From positions 64,650 to 107,038 of the forward strand of contig NW_003116451.1 of assembly GCF_000003605.2 (NCBI RefSeq): 42,389 nucleotides of DNA, written 5' to 3'. Positions 11,323-22,655 of this stretch are shown piece by piece. How positions within the stretch are numbered: the stretch's first letter is position 1; each line of letters opens with the position of its first letter. Below the pieces are notes generated by a model. It searched no databases. It worked only from the letters and a program-made list of their open reading frames with translations, and was not told where the DNA came from. Made by a program: the position numbers and the translations under genes. This stretch comes from Saccoglossus kowalevskii. Taxonomy: Eukaryota; Hemichordata; Enteropneusta; Harrimaniidae.

Positions 11323-13468
11323 CATTTTGAGCACCAAGATCAACTTTTTTTACCATTCACAAAATTAAAACCCACTTAATTTTGTTTTGCAAAATTTGAT
11401 CAAGATCTATAGTCCTTTTATTCAACAATTATCCAAAAATATATAAAAATAGGCAAAAAGCTGTACTACTACTGCTGTTCATGAATTTAGCAAGTCGGCG
11501 AAAATAAAAAAAAAAAATTGTAGCAGTTAAAATTTCACAAAACGACGTGTCAATGACTTTCACCAAATTTTGTCTTTACAAATCCCATAAAATCCTGAAA
11601 TCACGCAAATTTCTAGTATCAGTAGTGAAAATTACACAATTTACAGTTGAATGTGGTTTGGTAGAACAAGCCATAATTATTCTATCCGTGACCTACATAT
11701 ATATAAGTGAGCAGGTTGTAAGAATGAGAGAAACATCATGTCATGAATGTTGACTGTTTTAATAGCTGCGACAGAGCAATGAACAAAGGAGGAACACACA
11801 AGATTAGTACAGGCACTGTCAGTTGTTACCTGAATGATAAAGTACATTTAGAGTGGTAACTAGGCACACTGCATGTCATTTTGTTAACTTGAATTATATT
11901 TGCCAGGAGTTGATAAAGTTATGTTACAAGCAAGCTGATTGAGTTAGGTATTTAAATTTATAACACCCATTCTGATTGGTAAAGATTGATTGTATAAAAC
12001 TAGCTATGATTGGTCTGTGGTGTTATGTTAAGAAAATATTTTAATTAAATCTGTAAAGTGATCTTTCAAGAGATTTATGATAATTATGATCTTTTTTTTA
12101 GTGGTTAGTTTAAACTGCAAATGTAGTTGTAAATTTACACTGTCAGGATGTGTATGTGCAGACATAGTTGATATGTAGAGTGATCACTGTTGCCTAGCAG
12201 GCATAAAGCACGACACTAGCATACTTCATGGGTTTACTCATCCACGATCTCTCATACAATTTGTCCATTCATAATGAGCACTGCACATGTATTTAATGTC
12301 TTCATCTGCCACCTGGACTTGTGTATTGTAATTTCACTGCTGGGCATCACGTGTGTTCACTCGTTTCACATTTCACCTCTTGGATATTAACGTGCACAGT
12401 GACTCTGAACTGAAACTGATAATGAATGTGTAAGTACATATTTTTATCCTCACCACAAATAATATGTCTCTTGAAAAAGGTCAGGATTTTTTTGTATAGA
12501 ATTTTTTCCTGCTATTGTGTGTTTGTCAAAGAGTTTTGAACTGGCTGTATGGAATTAATAATTCTCTGAGACCCACAGTTAATTAACACATCTGTCATAG
12601 TGTATGCCTGTATCCCAAACTACAAAATGCTAATCCAGTAGTTAGGATTAAATTACGCAGGAATTTAATATGGAAGCAAATATTTATTTTTTATTTCTTC
12701 AATTTGCTTGTCATTATGAATCGATTCATTTCACAGAAAAAAAATCTCTCTCTACCTTTTCAGATTTTTTAATCTGTACTTTTCAAATAGTTTCAAATTA
12801 AAGACAGTTTTACTATTGACGACATTTGAGAATTCTACATATGTTGCATGTATTCAATGTATTTGGTGTGCCAACTATATAATTGATAACTAATTAAAAA
12901 GCGCATATTATTTGGAGAGATGAAAAGAACATTTTATTTTCTATACTCATGTGAAACACAATTCCTCATGGATCTAATTTAAAATGACTCCCAGTCATCA
13001 CATAGTTAGCATTTTATTTCCGTAAAGGTGAGCTCCCCTGCTGGAATTTTAAGTTCTCAAAATAACTGAACCTGAATTAAATTAGTCCCACATACCAATT
13101 GCATGGAGCCTTGTTTAGGATGAACCATTATACAAGTAGGGGGACAAGTACTGGTTAAGATGGGTGGTTCACTGCAGTGTATATGATTTTGGAAAAGCCA
13201 GGCAGTACAGTTGTTGCTGTGTGGTTTATTAATCAGATAGATAGCTTTGACTTTAATGCTTGTTTGCTGATTGTTAACAGTTTTGATTGTTATCTGATTG
13301 GATCTGGTTGTTTTTTGAGTGACAATTTGTTTATGTTGATGACTTGTGCCAGTGCTAGCATAAAGCACTATGCAAACAGTGTTTAAATGCTAAGTCAACT
13401 TACTGCTTTACTGTGGAGTAAGTGGAAGGAGTATACTGCCTGTATGCCTTGTGTTTTGGATTCTCTAG
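11323..13468. other. Non-coding stretch, nothing firmly recognised
   Basis: AT-rich sequence without a recognised exon. A GTAAGT-type donor occurs at 12431, but no open upstream segment with a credible acceptor goes with it. Confidence 0.5.
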
Positions 13469-13539
13469 GATCTACTGTCTGATAGATCATCTAGTAATTT
13501 GGATATCATACGTCTGCACCTCTCAATTGAAATGATGAG
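13469..13539 (+). CDS. Candidate 71-nt internal exon, product unknown
   Basis: I do not recognise the product. The segment is preceded by a pyrimidine-leaning tract ending ttctctag and followed by a near-perfect donor, atgatgag|gtaagtct. It is open from its first base, encoding 23 codons starting DLLSDRSSSNLDIIRLHL, and ends in phase 2. It cannot splice directly to the RAPGEF exon at 29781, which begins in phase 0, so it would belong to another transcript or to an unseen exon chain. An open 71-nt frame arises easily by chance. The splice sites are the main support. Confidence 0.28.
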
Positions 13540-16410
13540 GTAAGTCTTGTCAATGTGATTAATTTCCATTTCTGGTCTGGTGCTGAAAGACGGGCACCTT
13601 GAAATGTTTTGTATTTCTGCACAGTAGCTACCAATACCATGTGCATGCTGCGTTTCGTTTTTTCGTAAGTCCTTGGAGTCTGCAGCTGTGCTTCTCCCTT
13701 AATTACTACCTTGTCAAGTGTTGCCAATTGCTGGTATGATGATTGATGTTGATTTATCTGGCTACCTCCCTTAAGTACATCTTCACTAAAACATTTCCAG
13801 TCTTTAGACTCTTGGGATGTGAAGAACCTTGTTAGATTGTTAATTTCAGATGCCTTGTACTTTTTTCATGAGTACATGTTTTACAATGAAAAACTGTAGT
13901 CAAGTAAGTAGCTATTGTATGCTGTAATGTTTCTGGATTCATGTCTGAATGTTTATAATACAATCCATCATGTTGTGTGACTGAAGAGAGACTTGTGTAT
14001 TCCTGTTGTGTCTTTTTCAATCTTGCATTGCTGCTCTTCTCAGCACAGACATAGCTTACCCCATACTAAGTAACGGCATGGGATCTTTTATAAAAATAAA
14101 TTTGACTACTCTTTTTCTGCATATATAATTATGTTTTTTCTGATTGTGAAGTGGATTAGATATAAGCTTGGTTACCCAAAGATGATGCTTTTATTCTGTG
14201 AAAATATTGATAGGTCTTGCCTGATTAGTTGAGATTTGGGAAAATACAATGGTTTAATAGCATGGATTTCTCCAATGAGTTAGTGGTAATTATGTGGTAC
14301 TAGGAGTAAGAATTTTTATGTAGCGAGTCTGGATAGTGCAGATGAGTCAACCTTCTGTATGTTTATTTCAAATGGATTTCCTTAATGTTGTGATAAGGGT
14401 TTCTCTCAAATTTGAAGGGTTCTAGAATGCTGAATTTAGAGTTAACACAAATTCTTCTCAAACAGAATTAATTGAGGATGTTGGTAATTGCTTGTGAGTG
14501 ACATCAATTTTGTTCTTTTAATTTATGATTGTATTAAAAAAAACACGATACAATGACATGTCAATTTAATAATGTAATAAATCAGTCAGCAATTAATTAT
14601 TATTAAAAATAAAGCAAAAATGCGATTTCATTTTAGATTTGTTTATGTAGTTGGGTATTAATATTCCTTCAGTATAGATGTTATATTATAATTATATATA
14701 TCTTACAATGATTTAATATCACTTAAATGGAATACATTTCATCAGTGAAATTAATATAATGCGTTTGCACTCCTTGAATTCTGCCATATTGCATACATTT
14801 TTGCATGGAGGAGAAATTTTGCAATTTTTTTATTTTTAATATTATGTATGATTCTATGCAGCAATGTATAATAATTATGTTGATATTACTGAGCAGAATA
14901 CTGTTACCATAGTACCGGGTAACAAAATATAAGATAAAATGTCAATTGACCATTTCCAAGAAATTTTATTCTCTGGTTTCTGGAAAAATCATCTGATGAT
15001 GCCACAATTTGGTATTCAGTTTTGTATTGTAATGGTTGATTTGTGCAACTATTTTAAGTATTATGTAAATAGATTACAAATGGGTCTCATTCTCGTTCAG
15101 GTAGAAGCCTAATTATGAATGGAAAACACACTATAATATTGTACCGTATATTGTGATTGGTAGGGTACTTTTTGTTATTCAAAATTTTTTAAAAAATTTG
15201 TGTTTTAAAAAAATAGGCCATTTAACTTTATCATTGTGTTGCATGTAATTATTTGGCCCATTTGCTCAAAATATGATACTGTCATATCTATAGTCAGCTT
15301 TCTCAAAAATTACAAATAGATTTCTACATTGGAGTGAAACTTGATTTCTTAATCAAACCTAAAACTTGACAGAGAACATTTTTAGCATAACAATTTAAAG
15401 TTTATGGTATTATGAAAATTTTGGTTGTTTTGAAAAACCACTGACAGTAAATAAATTCTCATGATTCAGTTGAAGTTTTTTTTACTCTTTAGTGGCACCA
15501 GCATTTGTACATATTACGTAATGCAAATTTAGTAGCCAAGCTGTCTCCGTGGTTTACCCTCTGCCCTGACTAGTGTGACTTGTACAACGTTTTTAATTAT
15601 TGTCCACATGTCTCATGAAATGGATTAGGGCTTGTAGTAGCAATTTCCGGCCGGGAATGAATACAAATGCCCTGCAGCATGTTGGTGTGGAACGCAATAA
15701 TCTCAAGACCTATGACAACGTACACTGACAACGAAACGGGACAGATAAAGCAGCTAGAATCTTCTACTATTCACCTAATAATGTCGCAAACATTATTGAA
15801 GGTTTCTTTATTTCATCTTGTTGACAGTACTTCAATAATAACTTTATTACACTACCAAACCATCAGCGGGTTCAGTATGGTAAATAAAAAGTATTACAAG
15901 ACTAGGACAATTCTAAATACACTACAATACAATAAGAACAAATACGAATAAAAAAAACAAAAACATTTAAGTTGCAATATTAAGGCTAAGTGATGTATTA
16001 GATGATTTGATTTTACATGAATTCTAAGAAGTATTAATTAATTGTTCCAATTTCAATGACTTACAGCTCATTCGGATGTTTTTTGATTATTTTGTTTTAT
16101 TTGCTTAATGTGTTGAATAGTTTTTTCTAGTGCAAGTTTACAAATGTTTGCCTCTTTTCCGAGTTACTCCTACTTGAAGTAGTTTGGAAAAACAAATCCT
16201 GAAATATCCTACCTTGGGGGTGCTTTGTTGATTGATAGCAAGATTGTTTGGCAATCTGAACTATGATTGATGTTTTCATTTAAAAACAATTCATAGTGCC
16301 ACTTTAAAAAAAAATAATGATAATTTATTTGTATTAAATTCTATCAATGAAAAGTTTCTAAAATTATGTTAACCGAATGTGTGTACATTTCGAGTGAAAT
16401 TTTCAATACG
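13540..16410. other. Non-coding stretch, one region of atypical composition
   Basis: No gene is recognised. At about 15540-15960 the GC content rises, and the minus strand carries AATAAAG motifs (reverse of ctttatta near 15840). This could be the decayed 3' end or LTR of a retroelement on the minus strand, but no reverse transcriptase or terminal repeats are visible. The rest is plain AT-rich DNA. Confidence 0.4.
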
Positions 16411-16520
16411 TTGATTCAATTCAGTAATATTAAATATAGGTCTGAAAAGTTGATTCAATTCAGGAATATTAAATATAGGTCTAAAAAATTGATTCAATTC
16501 AGTAATATTAAATATAGGTC
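16411..16520. repeat. 39-bp tandem repeat, 2.8 units
   Basis: Three head-to-tail units start at 16411, 16450 and 16489 with ttgattcaattcagtaatat, followed by taaatataggtct. They differ by only a few substitutions, so the expansion is recent. Because 39 is divisible by 3, a + frame stays open and translates as repeats of LIQFSNIKYRS. I treat that as a by-product, not a protein. Confidence 0.9.
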
Positions 16521-16729
16521 GAATCCTAATTGCTTTAGGGAACAGGAAATGTTGTACTTTCCTGTTAAAGAAAAAATATGTGGCAATATATTTTGTTTGC
16601 CTTCTTGGGAATACTACGGATAGTATAATGCCCCAGCGGGATAATAATGCCCTCTTTAATTATAATGTCACTCTGGATAAGATTGGAAAATAAATTTATG
16701 CAACTTTCTGTTCAGTATGTTGTACATTC

Positions 16730-16845
16730 ACCCAGAGTTGGGAGTCGATCCTTTGTGGTGTTTAATCAAGGTATGGTTTGAACTCAAGTCCAACCGACCA
16801 ATCATAAGTTTGGTGCAAAAACCACACTACTTAGCATACTGTTGT
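16730..16845 (-). mobile_element. tRNA-derived SINE (minus strand)
   Basis: On the minus strand there is a B-box-like GAGTTCAAACC (reverse of 16775-16785), close to the GGTTCRANTCC consensus. About 50 nt before it is an A-box-like TGCTAAGTAGTG (reverse of about 16826-16837). The spacing and order fit an RNA polymerase III promoter inherited from a tRNA. The tail beyond the B box is not clearly delimited and no cloverleaf closes properly, so this is a SINE head rather than a functional tRNA. Confidence 0.5.
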
Positions 16846-18057
16846 AATAGACCAATTTCCGTTCTCTGTGAGATACAGTGTTATGTGTGAAATCAGATGT
16901 AAAAACAGGATTAACAAAGGTCAGAGCGACATCAAAACATTGCATGAGATTTGACAAATGCAAAAGTATTTTGCGATCATTTCCATGCTTATTAATTTGC
17001 TATATACATTTGATGATGGTCAATTTTGATGAAGTATAGGTAATATTTTAAGTCTCTCAAAGATTGGCATTTTGACATTGAGGTTAAAAAAAGGATATTT
17101 AAATTCAAAATTAAATCATTCGGTTCGCGTCTTTAATGCAATACGCAAGACCTTGCAGTAAACGACAATCACTTTAATATTGAGTTCATGTCCCACTGAG
17201 AAGTCAGACCAACACAGCATTGATGTAGTGACTGCACACAAACAATGCAATATTACAAGTAATACTAGTACATGTACAATGTAGGTGATGATAGGAAATA
17301 CCTTGTTTCACTTAGTGGGGTGTCACCTTTCACTTTAGCTGCCTGACCTTGTGTAAAGTCAATCCTGGAAAAGGCAAGAAAGTCTTGGTTTAGTTGATTG
17401 ATATTTTCTCTGAAATTGACATTGTAATCGGACATAACCTCGTTTCGAGTATTGAAGGGGGGGGGGGGTTCACAAGTTGCTATTAGCTGTATTGTGGTGA
17501 TAAATCCTACCCACCCCCATAAAATTGAATTGACCTCCCATTTTATTATGTTTAAATTCTATGAATACATCACTATTCTACTCATGTCTATGTTCTGGGG
17601 CTAGTAATTTGTCTGTACATGTTTGCCCTGAATGTTACCATGCTATTAAACTTCTTTAAGATGCATTGATATACTGTACTGGTACAATCTGTTTTCTTTG
17701 TAATGCAATCTACATTGAACACAAACTTATTTCTAATTTAAAGTGTTCAAACTTTTTAATGCCAATCCTTCTGTCACTTTTCACAAAAATTAACCTAATT
17801 TTTTGTTGAAAACTTTGATCAAGACTTGTAACTGATAGGAAATTATGTCCATTTGATCCGAAGTTGACATGGAAATTTTACGAAAATACAAAGAATGTGC
17901 AAAATGTTGCATTCAAATTTTGGCGTGAAACCTTACGGCACTCGAAAGGAATTATATCGCCATCATTCTTAGTGTATTCTTCGCAAAAAAGCAGGATGTT
18001 ATTGTCTACACCATGTACTACTATAGAATCCATGCCTACATGTTGTTCTATCGCTGT
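16846..18057. other. Non-coding stretch with a 12-G tract
   Basis: No gene is recognised. A run of 12 G is at 17457-17468. A 90-codon open frame starting at 17864 has no recognisable domain. Confidence 0.55.
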
Positions 18058-18221
18058 TACTATTGTATTTACTCTCTTAGAAGCACATACTCTTATGTAC
18101 GGTAAATATCATGTTAAATACGCCTGCATTTCTTGAGTTTTGTCTTCAAAATATAAAAAAACAAAAAAACAAAAAAACTTATTTTGGCCTTGCATGCACT
18201 TCCGATAGAGTAAATTCGGTA
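18058..18221. repeat. MITE family D, diverged copy
   Basis: The left end, TATTGTATTTACTCTCTTAG plus AAGCACAT, is mirrored by the inverted right end, TACCGAATTTACTCTATCGG plus AAGTGCAT. Both match the family motif GTATTTGCTCTATTAGAAG. It is flanked by TA. The interior has an A-rich tract of repeated caaaaaaa. Confidence 0.6.
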
Positions 18222-18695
18222 TCTTTTGGAGGATTGGAGGACATCAAGAACTCATCTCAGTATGTAAGTTTTCAGTACCTCCTGTGACGGTTAATAATTA
18301 CCGATTCTCACTTTTTTGGGATTTCTCGAAGACGTAATAAATCTAAACTCATCTCACATTCAAAAAAAGCATTCTGTGGTTATCGCAATTCAATACGTCC
18401 ATTACAGAATCAATCAGGATATACAGCTTAGTCATAAACACTTTGTAACTGGAACAGTAATTGTCCATTAGTCTGTATATTTGATTATCCTGGACTGGGC
18501 CGAAGCTTAAATGTAAATGAATTGGGATCCATTGTAGGCTTTACTCGAAATCAATCACTATCGTTGTTCAAAGGTCGTTAGAGGTTATCGCTGAAGAAAC
18601 TAAAAGTGGATTTATATGTACCTATATACATGTACATAATAATAATCAGCATGACATCAGTTTATACTGATTTGTTGTCAGCGTAATTTACAATT

Positions 18696-19445
18696 AGTTG
18701 TGTTCACGTTACACGAAGTACGGGCTAAGATTTAACCTGATTTAGGCTTATCTAGCATATTTGCATTTCAGCTAAATCCAATTGCGTCCACGCACAGGGA
18801 GGGCCATTCGTTAGCACGGGCTAAGGGGCCCCATCAGTTGGTGACCTTTGGCAAGCCGCTATTTACGAACGAAAAATGGATGACACGCGCGAATTTCTAT
18901 TTCTGTTGCTGACATGTTTCGTTCTAATTTTGAAGCGGCATGCACTGGAACGCGAGAGAAAACGGACCCATCTTATTTGGGTGCACAGAAACAGTATACA
19001 ACGGCGTAACAGATTACAGAGTTTTATTAATGCATGTCGTAGACAGCGAACCAAATTTATTTTGTCTACGATTGAAGCTACTGTACGCTCTACTACAGCA
19101 TGGATGTACTAGTACATCCATGACTACAGCGACCCGATCAGTGTGGAAGCGTGTACACTGAGCTCGATTGCCATTTTGGGAATGAGAAACTTGGATATAT
19201 TTGATCACGTGCATATTGTTCACACCCAAAGGTTGATGCAGAGGGCGCTTAGCCCTGGGCTAAGCGTTCGCGCATACTTCGTTAGCCCGTGCTAAGGGTC
19301 TAGACCGCGTCTTAAATTCGGATCAGATTTAACCCGTACTTAGCATTCCTTAGCCCGTGCTTAAGCGTTCACGCACGTTTGCTTAGCACAGGCTAAGGAA
19401 TTTGACCTCATAGCCCGTGCTAAGGAGCTGTGCGTGAACGCAACT
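18696..19445. mobile_element. Harbinger-like non-autonomous DNA transposon, 750 bp
   Basis: The left end AGTTGTGTTCACGTTACAC and the inverted right end AGTTGCGTTCACGCACAG form terminal repeats. They are flanked by a 3-bp direct repeat ATT (18693-18695 and 19446-19448), which suggests a target-site duplication. Near-palindromes of the form TTAGCACGGGCTAAG or its variants occur about seven times, clustered in both subterminal zones (around 18714, 18812, 19248, 19284, 19350, 19382 and 19410). A second GCGTCCACGCACAG motif lies inside the left arm. A short ORF remnant sits in the middle. A 3-bp duplication and subterminal repeats suit the PIF/Harbinger superfamily. That assignment is inference. 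Confidence 0.72.
18876..19112 (+). pseudogene. Possible Harbinger transposase N-terminal remnant, 78 codons
   Basis: This frame lies inside the 750-bp element, between its two repeat-rich arms. It begins MDD, has a leucine-rich stretch (residues 7-20), then a basic stretch with RERKRTHLIWVHRN (about residues 26-39) and another basic patch near residues 42-61. Many animal Harbinger nucleases start with an acidic-hydrophobic segment, then arginine-rich sequence and a W-V-H/R-P-like motif, and this is weakly similar. The DDE catalytic region is absent, so it could not encode a working transposase. The resemblance was judged by eye and may be coincidental. Confidence 0.35.
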
Positions 19446-19578
19446 ATTGTAAAAATGCTTATCATTTTGATTTATACTCATACTCTATATATTATTCAAT
19501 GGGTGTCAAGTTAATTTCGTGATATCAAATTGTTTTGTCAGTTTCAACCAAGATTTACCATCTATTTGAATCAATATA

Positions 19579-19762
19579 TACTGTAAAATCTGTATTAGAA
19601 GATGCAGCTTCTATTAAAATGATACACTGCAACAGAAGGGATGTGGCTTCTATTCGAGCATGTACACATATGAGAAATGGTGAATGTTTGCTTAACATTT
19701 GTTCAAAAAAAATGGGTGCGACTTCTATTAGAGATGCGGCTTCTAATACAGATTTTACGGTA
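19579..19762 (+). repeat. MITE family C, copy 1 (TA-flanked)
   Basis: A 184-bp element. Its left end TACTGTAAAATCTGTATTAG (plus AAG) is repeated inverted at the right end as TACCGTAAAATCTGTATTAG (plus AAG). Inner inverted pairs involving GCTTCTATTA and TAATAGAAG extend the symmetry. A TA target and long inverted ends suggest a Tc1/mariner-type MITE. A second copy lies inverted at 40606-40786. Confidence 0.85.
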
Positions 19763-20094
19763 CGTGTCTTGTATGTTTTATTCAGTTTACATAATGTAAA
19801 TCTATTTAATTTCACTGTTTTGATATTTATTTCATTTTGTGTATGTTAAATTAACTACTATTTTATGATTTAAAGTGCCACAGCACATTTTTTCTTTGTG
19901 CTTTTAAATCTTCGTTATGTATACTACATGTAATATATATGTGCCGGGGTAAGTTATAAACCATCATCCGCCCAATAAAGATGTTGTGCAGAAACATGAT
20001 ATAGTGTATATACAATACATGTGTCAGCAGATTTGAGTTTTCGAGTTACGTGCTACTTTCTTTACTCGTATAATGTGTACAACATGTTTTTCAT

Positions 20095-20356
20095 TTAAAG
20101 GGCAGCAGTCATTGTGCTGCGCATGTGTGACATTTGTTACATTGATAAACATTGATTTTTCCACAATCCAATGCGCTCTTCAAATGGAAGTCACAAGAAT
20201 GAGGTTTGATCTGGGCGCAACTTGTGCTAATTATCGCCACTTGGTAACTTCTCAGTTTGTACTCGTTGATCTGGGCAACAGTCAAAGTCACCATTTTTGT
20301 TTATATGAGAATCGTATATCTCGCACATGCATGGCGCGACGACTGCCACCCTTTAA
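20095..20356 (+). repeat. MITE family B, copy 1 (TTAA-flanked)
   Basis: A 262-bp element bounded by TTAA. The left end TTAAAGGGCAGCAGTCATTG and the inverted right end TTAAAGGGTGGCAGTCGTCG share an imperfect terminal repeat that continues into CGCGCCATGCATG-like sequence. Interior blocks ATTGATAAACATTGATTTT, CACAATCCAATGCGCTCTTC and GATCTGGGCGC are shared with the copy at 22385-22655. The open frames across it are incidental. Confidence 0.87.
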
Positions 20357-21888
20357 ATCGATTACAAGAGTATATGTAATTTTGACTTGTGCGTTCTTAT
20401 TTTTGAGATGCACTTTAATACAGCAAATACGATACATGAAATATGTGTGTATTTTTTGTGATCAATTCATTGTAAAACTGTTGTGAAAATCAGTGTCGAC
20501 ACAACTAAATTCACAATTTTATTTTTCCCTAGGGCATAATATTCCTCCTAATCTGAAACATGGTGAATTAAAATGATAAAATAATTAATAAAATTAAATT
20601 TGCATCATTTTTCGACGAGAATGCTTGGCTAAGTGCACATCCACCCATGATTTCTGGAACTGAGTGGGCTCCAAGTTGGATGATTATGGTATTTAAGAAA
20701 TAACCACCCCAGATTATATCGATACTCGAAATGTACCATAAACGTTTTTTAGAAGCCAAAACAGGAATTGACATTTTAAAAATTTGCAATATATTGACCA
20801 TTTGCTATAAACAAAATATTGGACAAAACATTTATTAGTGCTCTTCTATTAGAACAAATACTGTAATTCAAAGTTTTTAATTCTCATACACGTAATATGA
20901 CATGAGCAGACATGAGTGATTACCTTAAGATTTTTGTGTCAAACCATGCAGTAGACCCAGATTCAAGCTACTTCTGTGGTAATACCGGTAATCTTAATAA
21001 TCAAGTTTTAAAAAGCAATATTAAACCAAATACAGGTCATTGTTTGAATATCGTATTGCACTGTACTCGTGTTGGTACTGCACTGTACTCACTTCCTAAG
21101 CAATAGTGTGAACCCCATGGGGGAAAGCTGAGGTTGTACTTTAATGGAGGTCTTTAATAGAGCAGTGAAGTAATTAAATGGATTTTTGATTGCACCACAT
21201 TTATCACTGAGATACGAGTTTTCAGGTCTTATCACCAAGCAGTTCATCTTGATGGATGAATTGGGAAAAGGAACTTGAGAATTGGGTCTCATTTGCATAT
21301 GCATCTAGCTAGCATCATTTCTTTGACGTGCTTTGATTGGTTTTGTTCAGTGACCAGACATAATTGAACAAATATAAACAGAATTTTTGTTTTGAGACAA
21401 TGAAACTTTTGACTCCTAAATAGCAGAGATGTTTCTATTGTCGGAATGTGGTATATCTTAATGATCCAGCATACAATAATGTTTTTTGTGCACATCTATT
21501 GGAGATGCACTTCCAATAGAGGCAATACAGTACTGCCATCCATCCAACCTGCAGCAAGCACACAAGAGCAAACAGTGTGGGCTGTCTTCTCTGTTGGAGT
21601 GTTATTACATGAAGGAATCATATCCTGACATGTCCCATCAATCATATTGATGAGATACAAAAACATGATGAAGGATATGAATTCAGAACTTACATGGCTC
21701 TGTGTACACAGAAATGCACTGCATGGATGAATATTAGTTTTAAATATTTATATTTGATTATTTTTTCGTTATTAATGTGAGTTTTTTTTTAAAGTGATCA
21801 CTCATTTATTTGACTGTTGATTGTAACCGCTAGATTTCTTGCGAAATGTCATGATTGTGTAAAATTCATCTTTCACAACCTGTGGTGT
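20357..21888. other. Non-coding stretch with two solo MITE ends
   Basis: No gene is recognised. Family D-like terminal sequences are at 20838-20865 (gtgctcttctattagaacaa, then atactgta) and 21507-21532 (gcacttccaatagaggcaat, then acagta). Confidence 0.5.
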
Positions 21889-22065
21889 TTAGTGTATCCC
21901 CCCAGCATTAGGGAGATTGTAGGTTTGACTTCTATGGTCAGCTGCCACTTGGCCTGCATGCTAGGTTTGCAGCATTTAGGATTATGAATCTGTCAGAGGG
22001 AACGTAAAACTGTGATGCAGTTCCATGTTCTGTGCCTGTCCTGGGTAAAAAAATCACATTGTTCT
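21889..22065 (+). mobile_element. tRNA-derived SINE (plus strand)
   Basis: An A-box-like TGGTGTTTAGTG (about 21892) is followed about 40 nt later by a B-box-like GGTTTGACTTC (21922-21932), in the order and spacing of an internal RNA polymerase III promoter. A body with GAGGGAACGTAAAACTGTG follows, then ctgtcctgggtaaaaaaatc, an A-rich stretch that may be the tail. The SINE family is not identified. Confidence 0.5.
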
Positions 22066-22384
22066 TGTCGTGATGAGTAGTCAATTCTTGTAGATATCTG
22101 AAACTGTTTCTCACCTCAGGGCCCTCTTGAGTATAAATAACATAAATAATTCATAATGCGTTTCACAGTATGTTGTGCCAATTTCCCTCAAAAGGAAAAT
22201 TTCATCGTTAGAGTTTTTTTTTATTTGGATGTTAAGTGCAAGCATTGAGGCCATTGTTCAGACACCTGTTAATGAAGTACAGTTGTTATGATCTACCAAT
22301 AACATTGATATGTAAGTTTTTCATCCCAACTAATTTATGCTAAATATACATTGTAGATTAAGCCACCAAATCATATTTACAAGA

Positions 22385-22655
22385 TTAAAGGGTGACAGAT
22401 GTCGCGCTGCGCATGTTCGACATTTGTGTTGATAAACATTGATTTTCCCACAATCCAATGCGCTCTTCTAATGCAAATCACAAGTATGAGGTTTGATCTG
22501 GGCGCGACTTGCACTAATTACCGCCAGTGACACCTTCGATACCTTCCAATTACCTAAATAATACCTAATTAGAGCTTGGTAACGTCTCAGTTTGTACTCG
22601 TTAATGAGACCCATATATCCCACACATGTGTGGCGCGAGGACAACCACCCTTTAA
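22385..22655 (+). repeat. MITE family B, copy 2 (TTAA-flanked)
   Basis: A 271-bp element with intact TTAA flanks. Left end TTAAAGGGTGACAGATGTCG, then CGCTGCGCATG. Inverted right end TTAAAGGGTGGTTGTCCTCG, then CGCCACACATG. It aligns with copy 1 throughout, apart from an insertion of about 50 bp (roughly 22527-22575) that contains repeated ACCT/TACCTAA motifs. Same orientation as copy 1. Confidence 0.87.

Noticed and set aside
15667-15951. 94-codon + frame in a GC-richer patch
   Set aside because: Low complexity towards its end and no domain. The patch may instead be a decayed retroelement end on the minus strand, which I could not confirm.
20073-20486. 137-codon + frame
   Set aside because: Most of it lies in the family B MITE (20095-20356), so it is an accident of repeat sequence.
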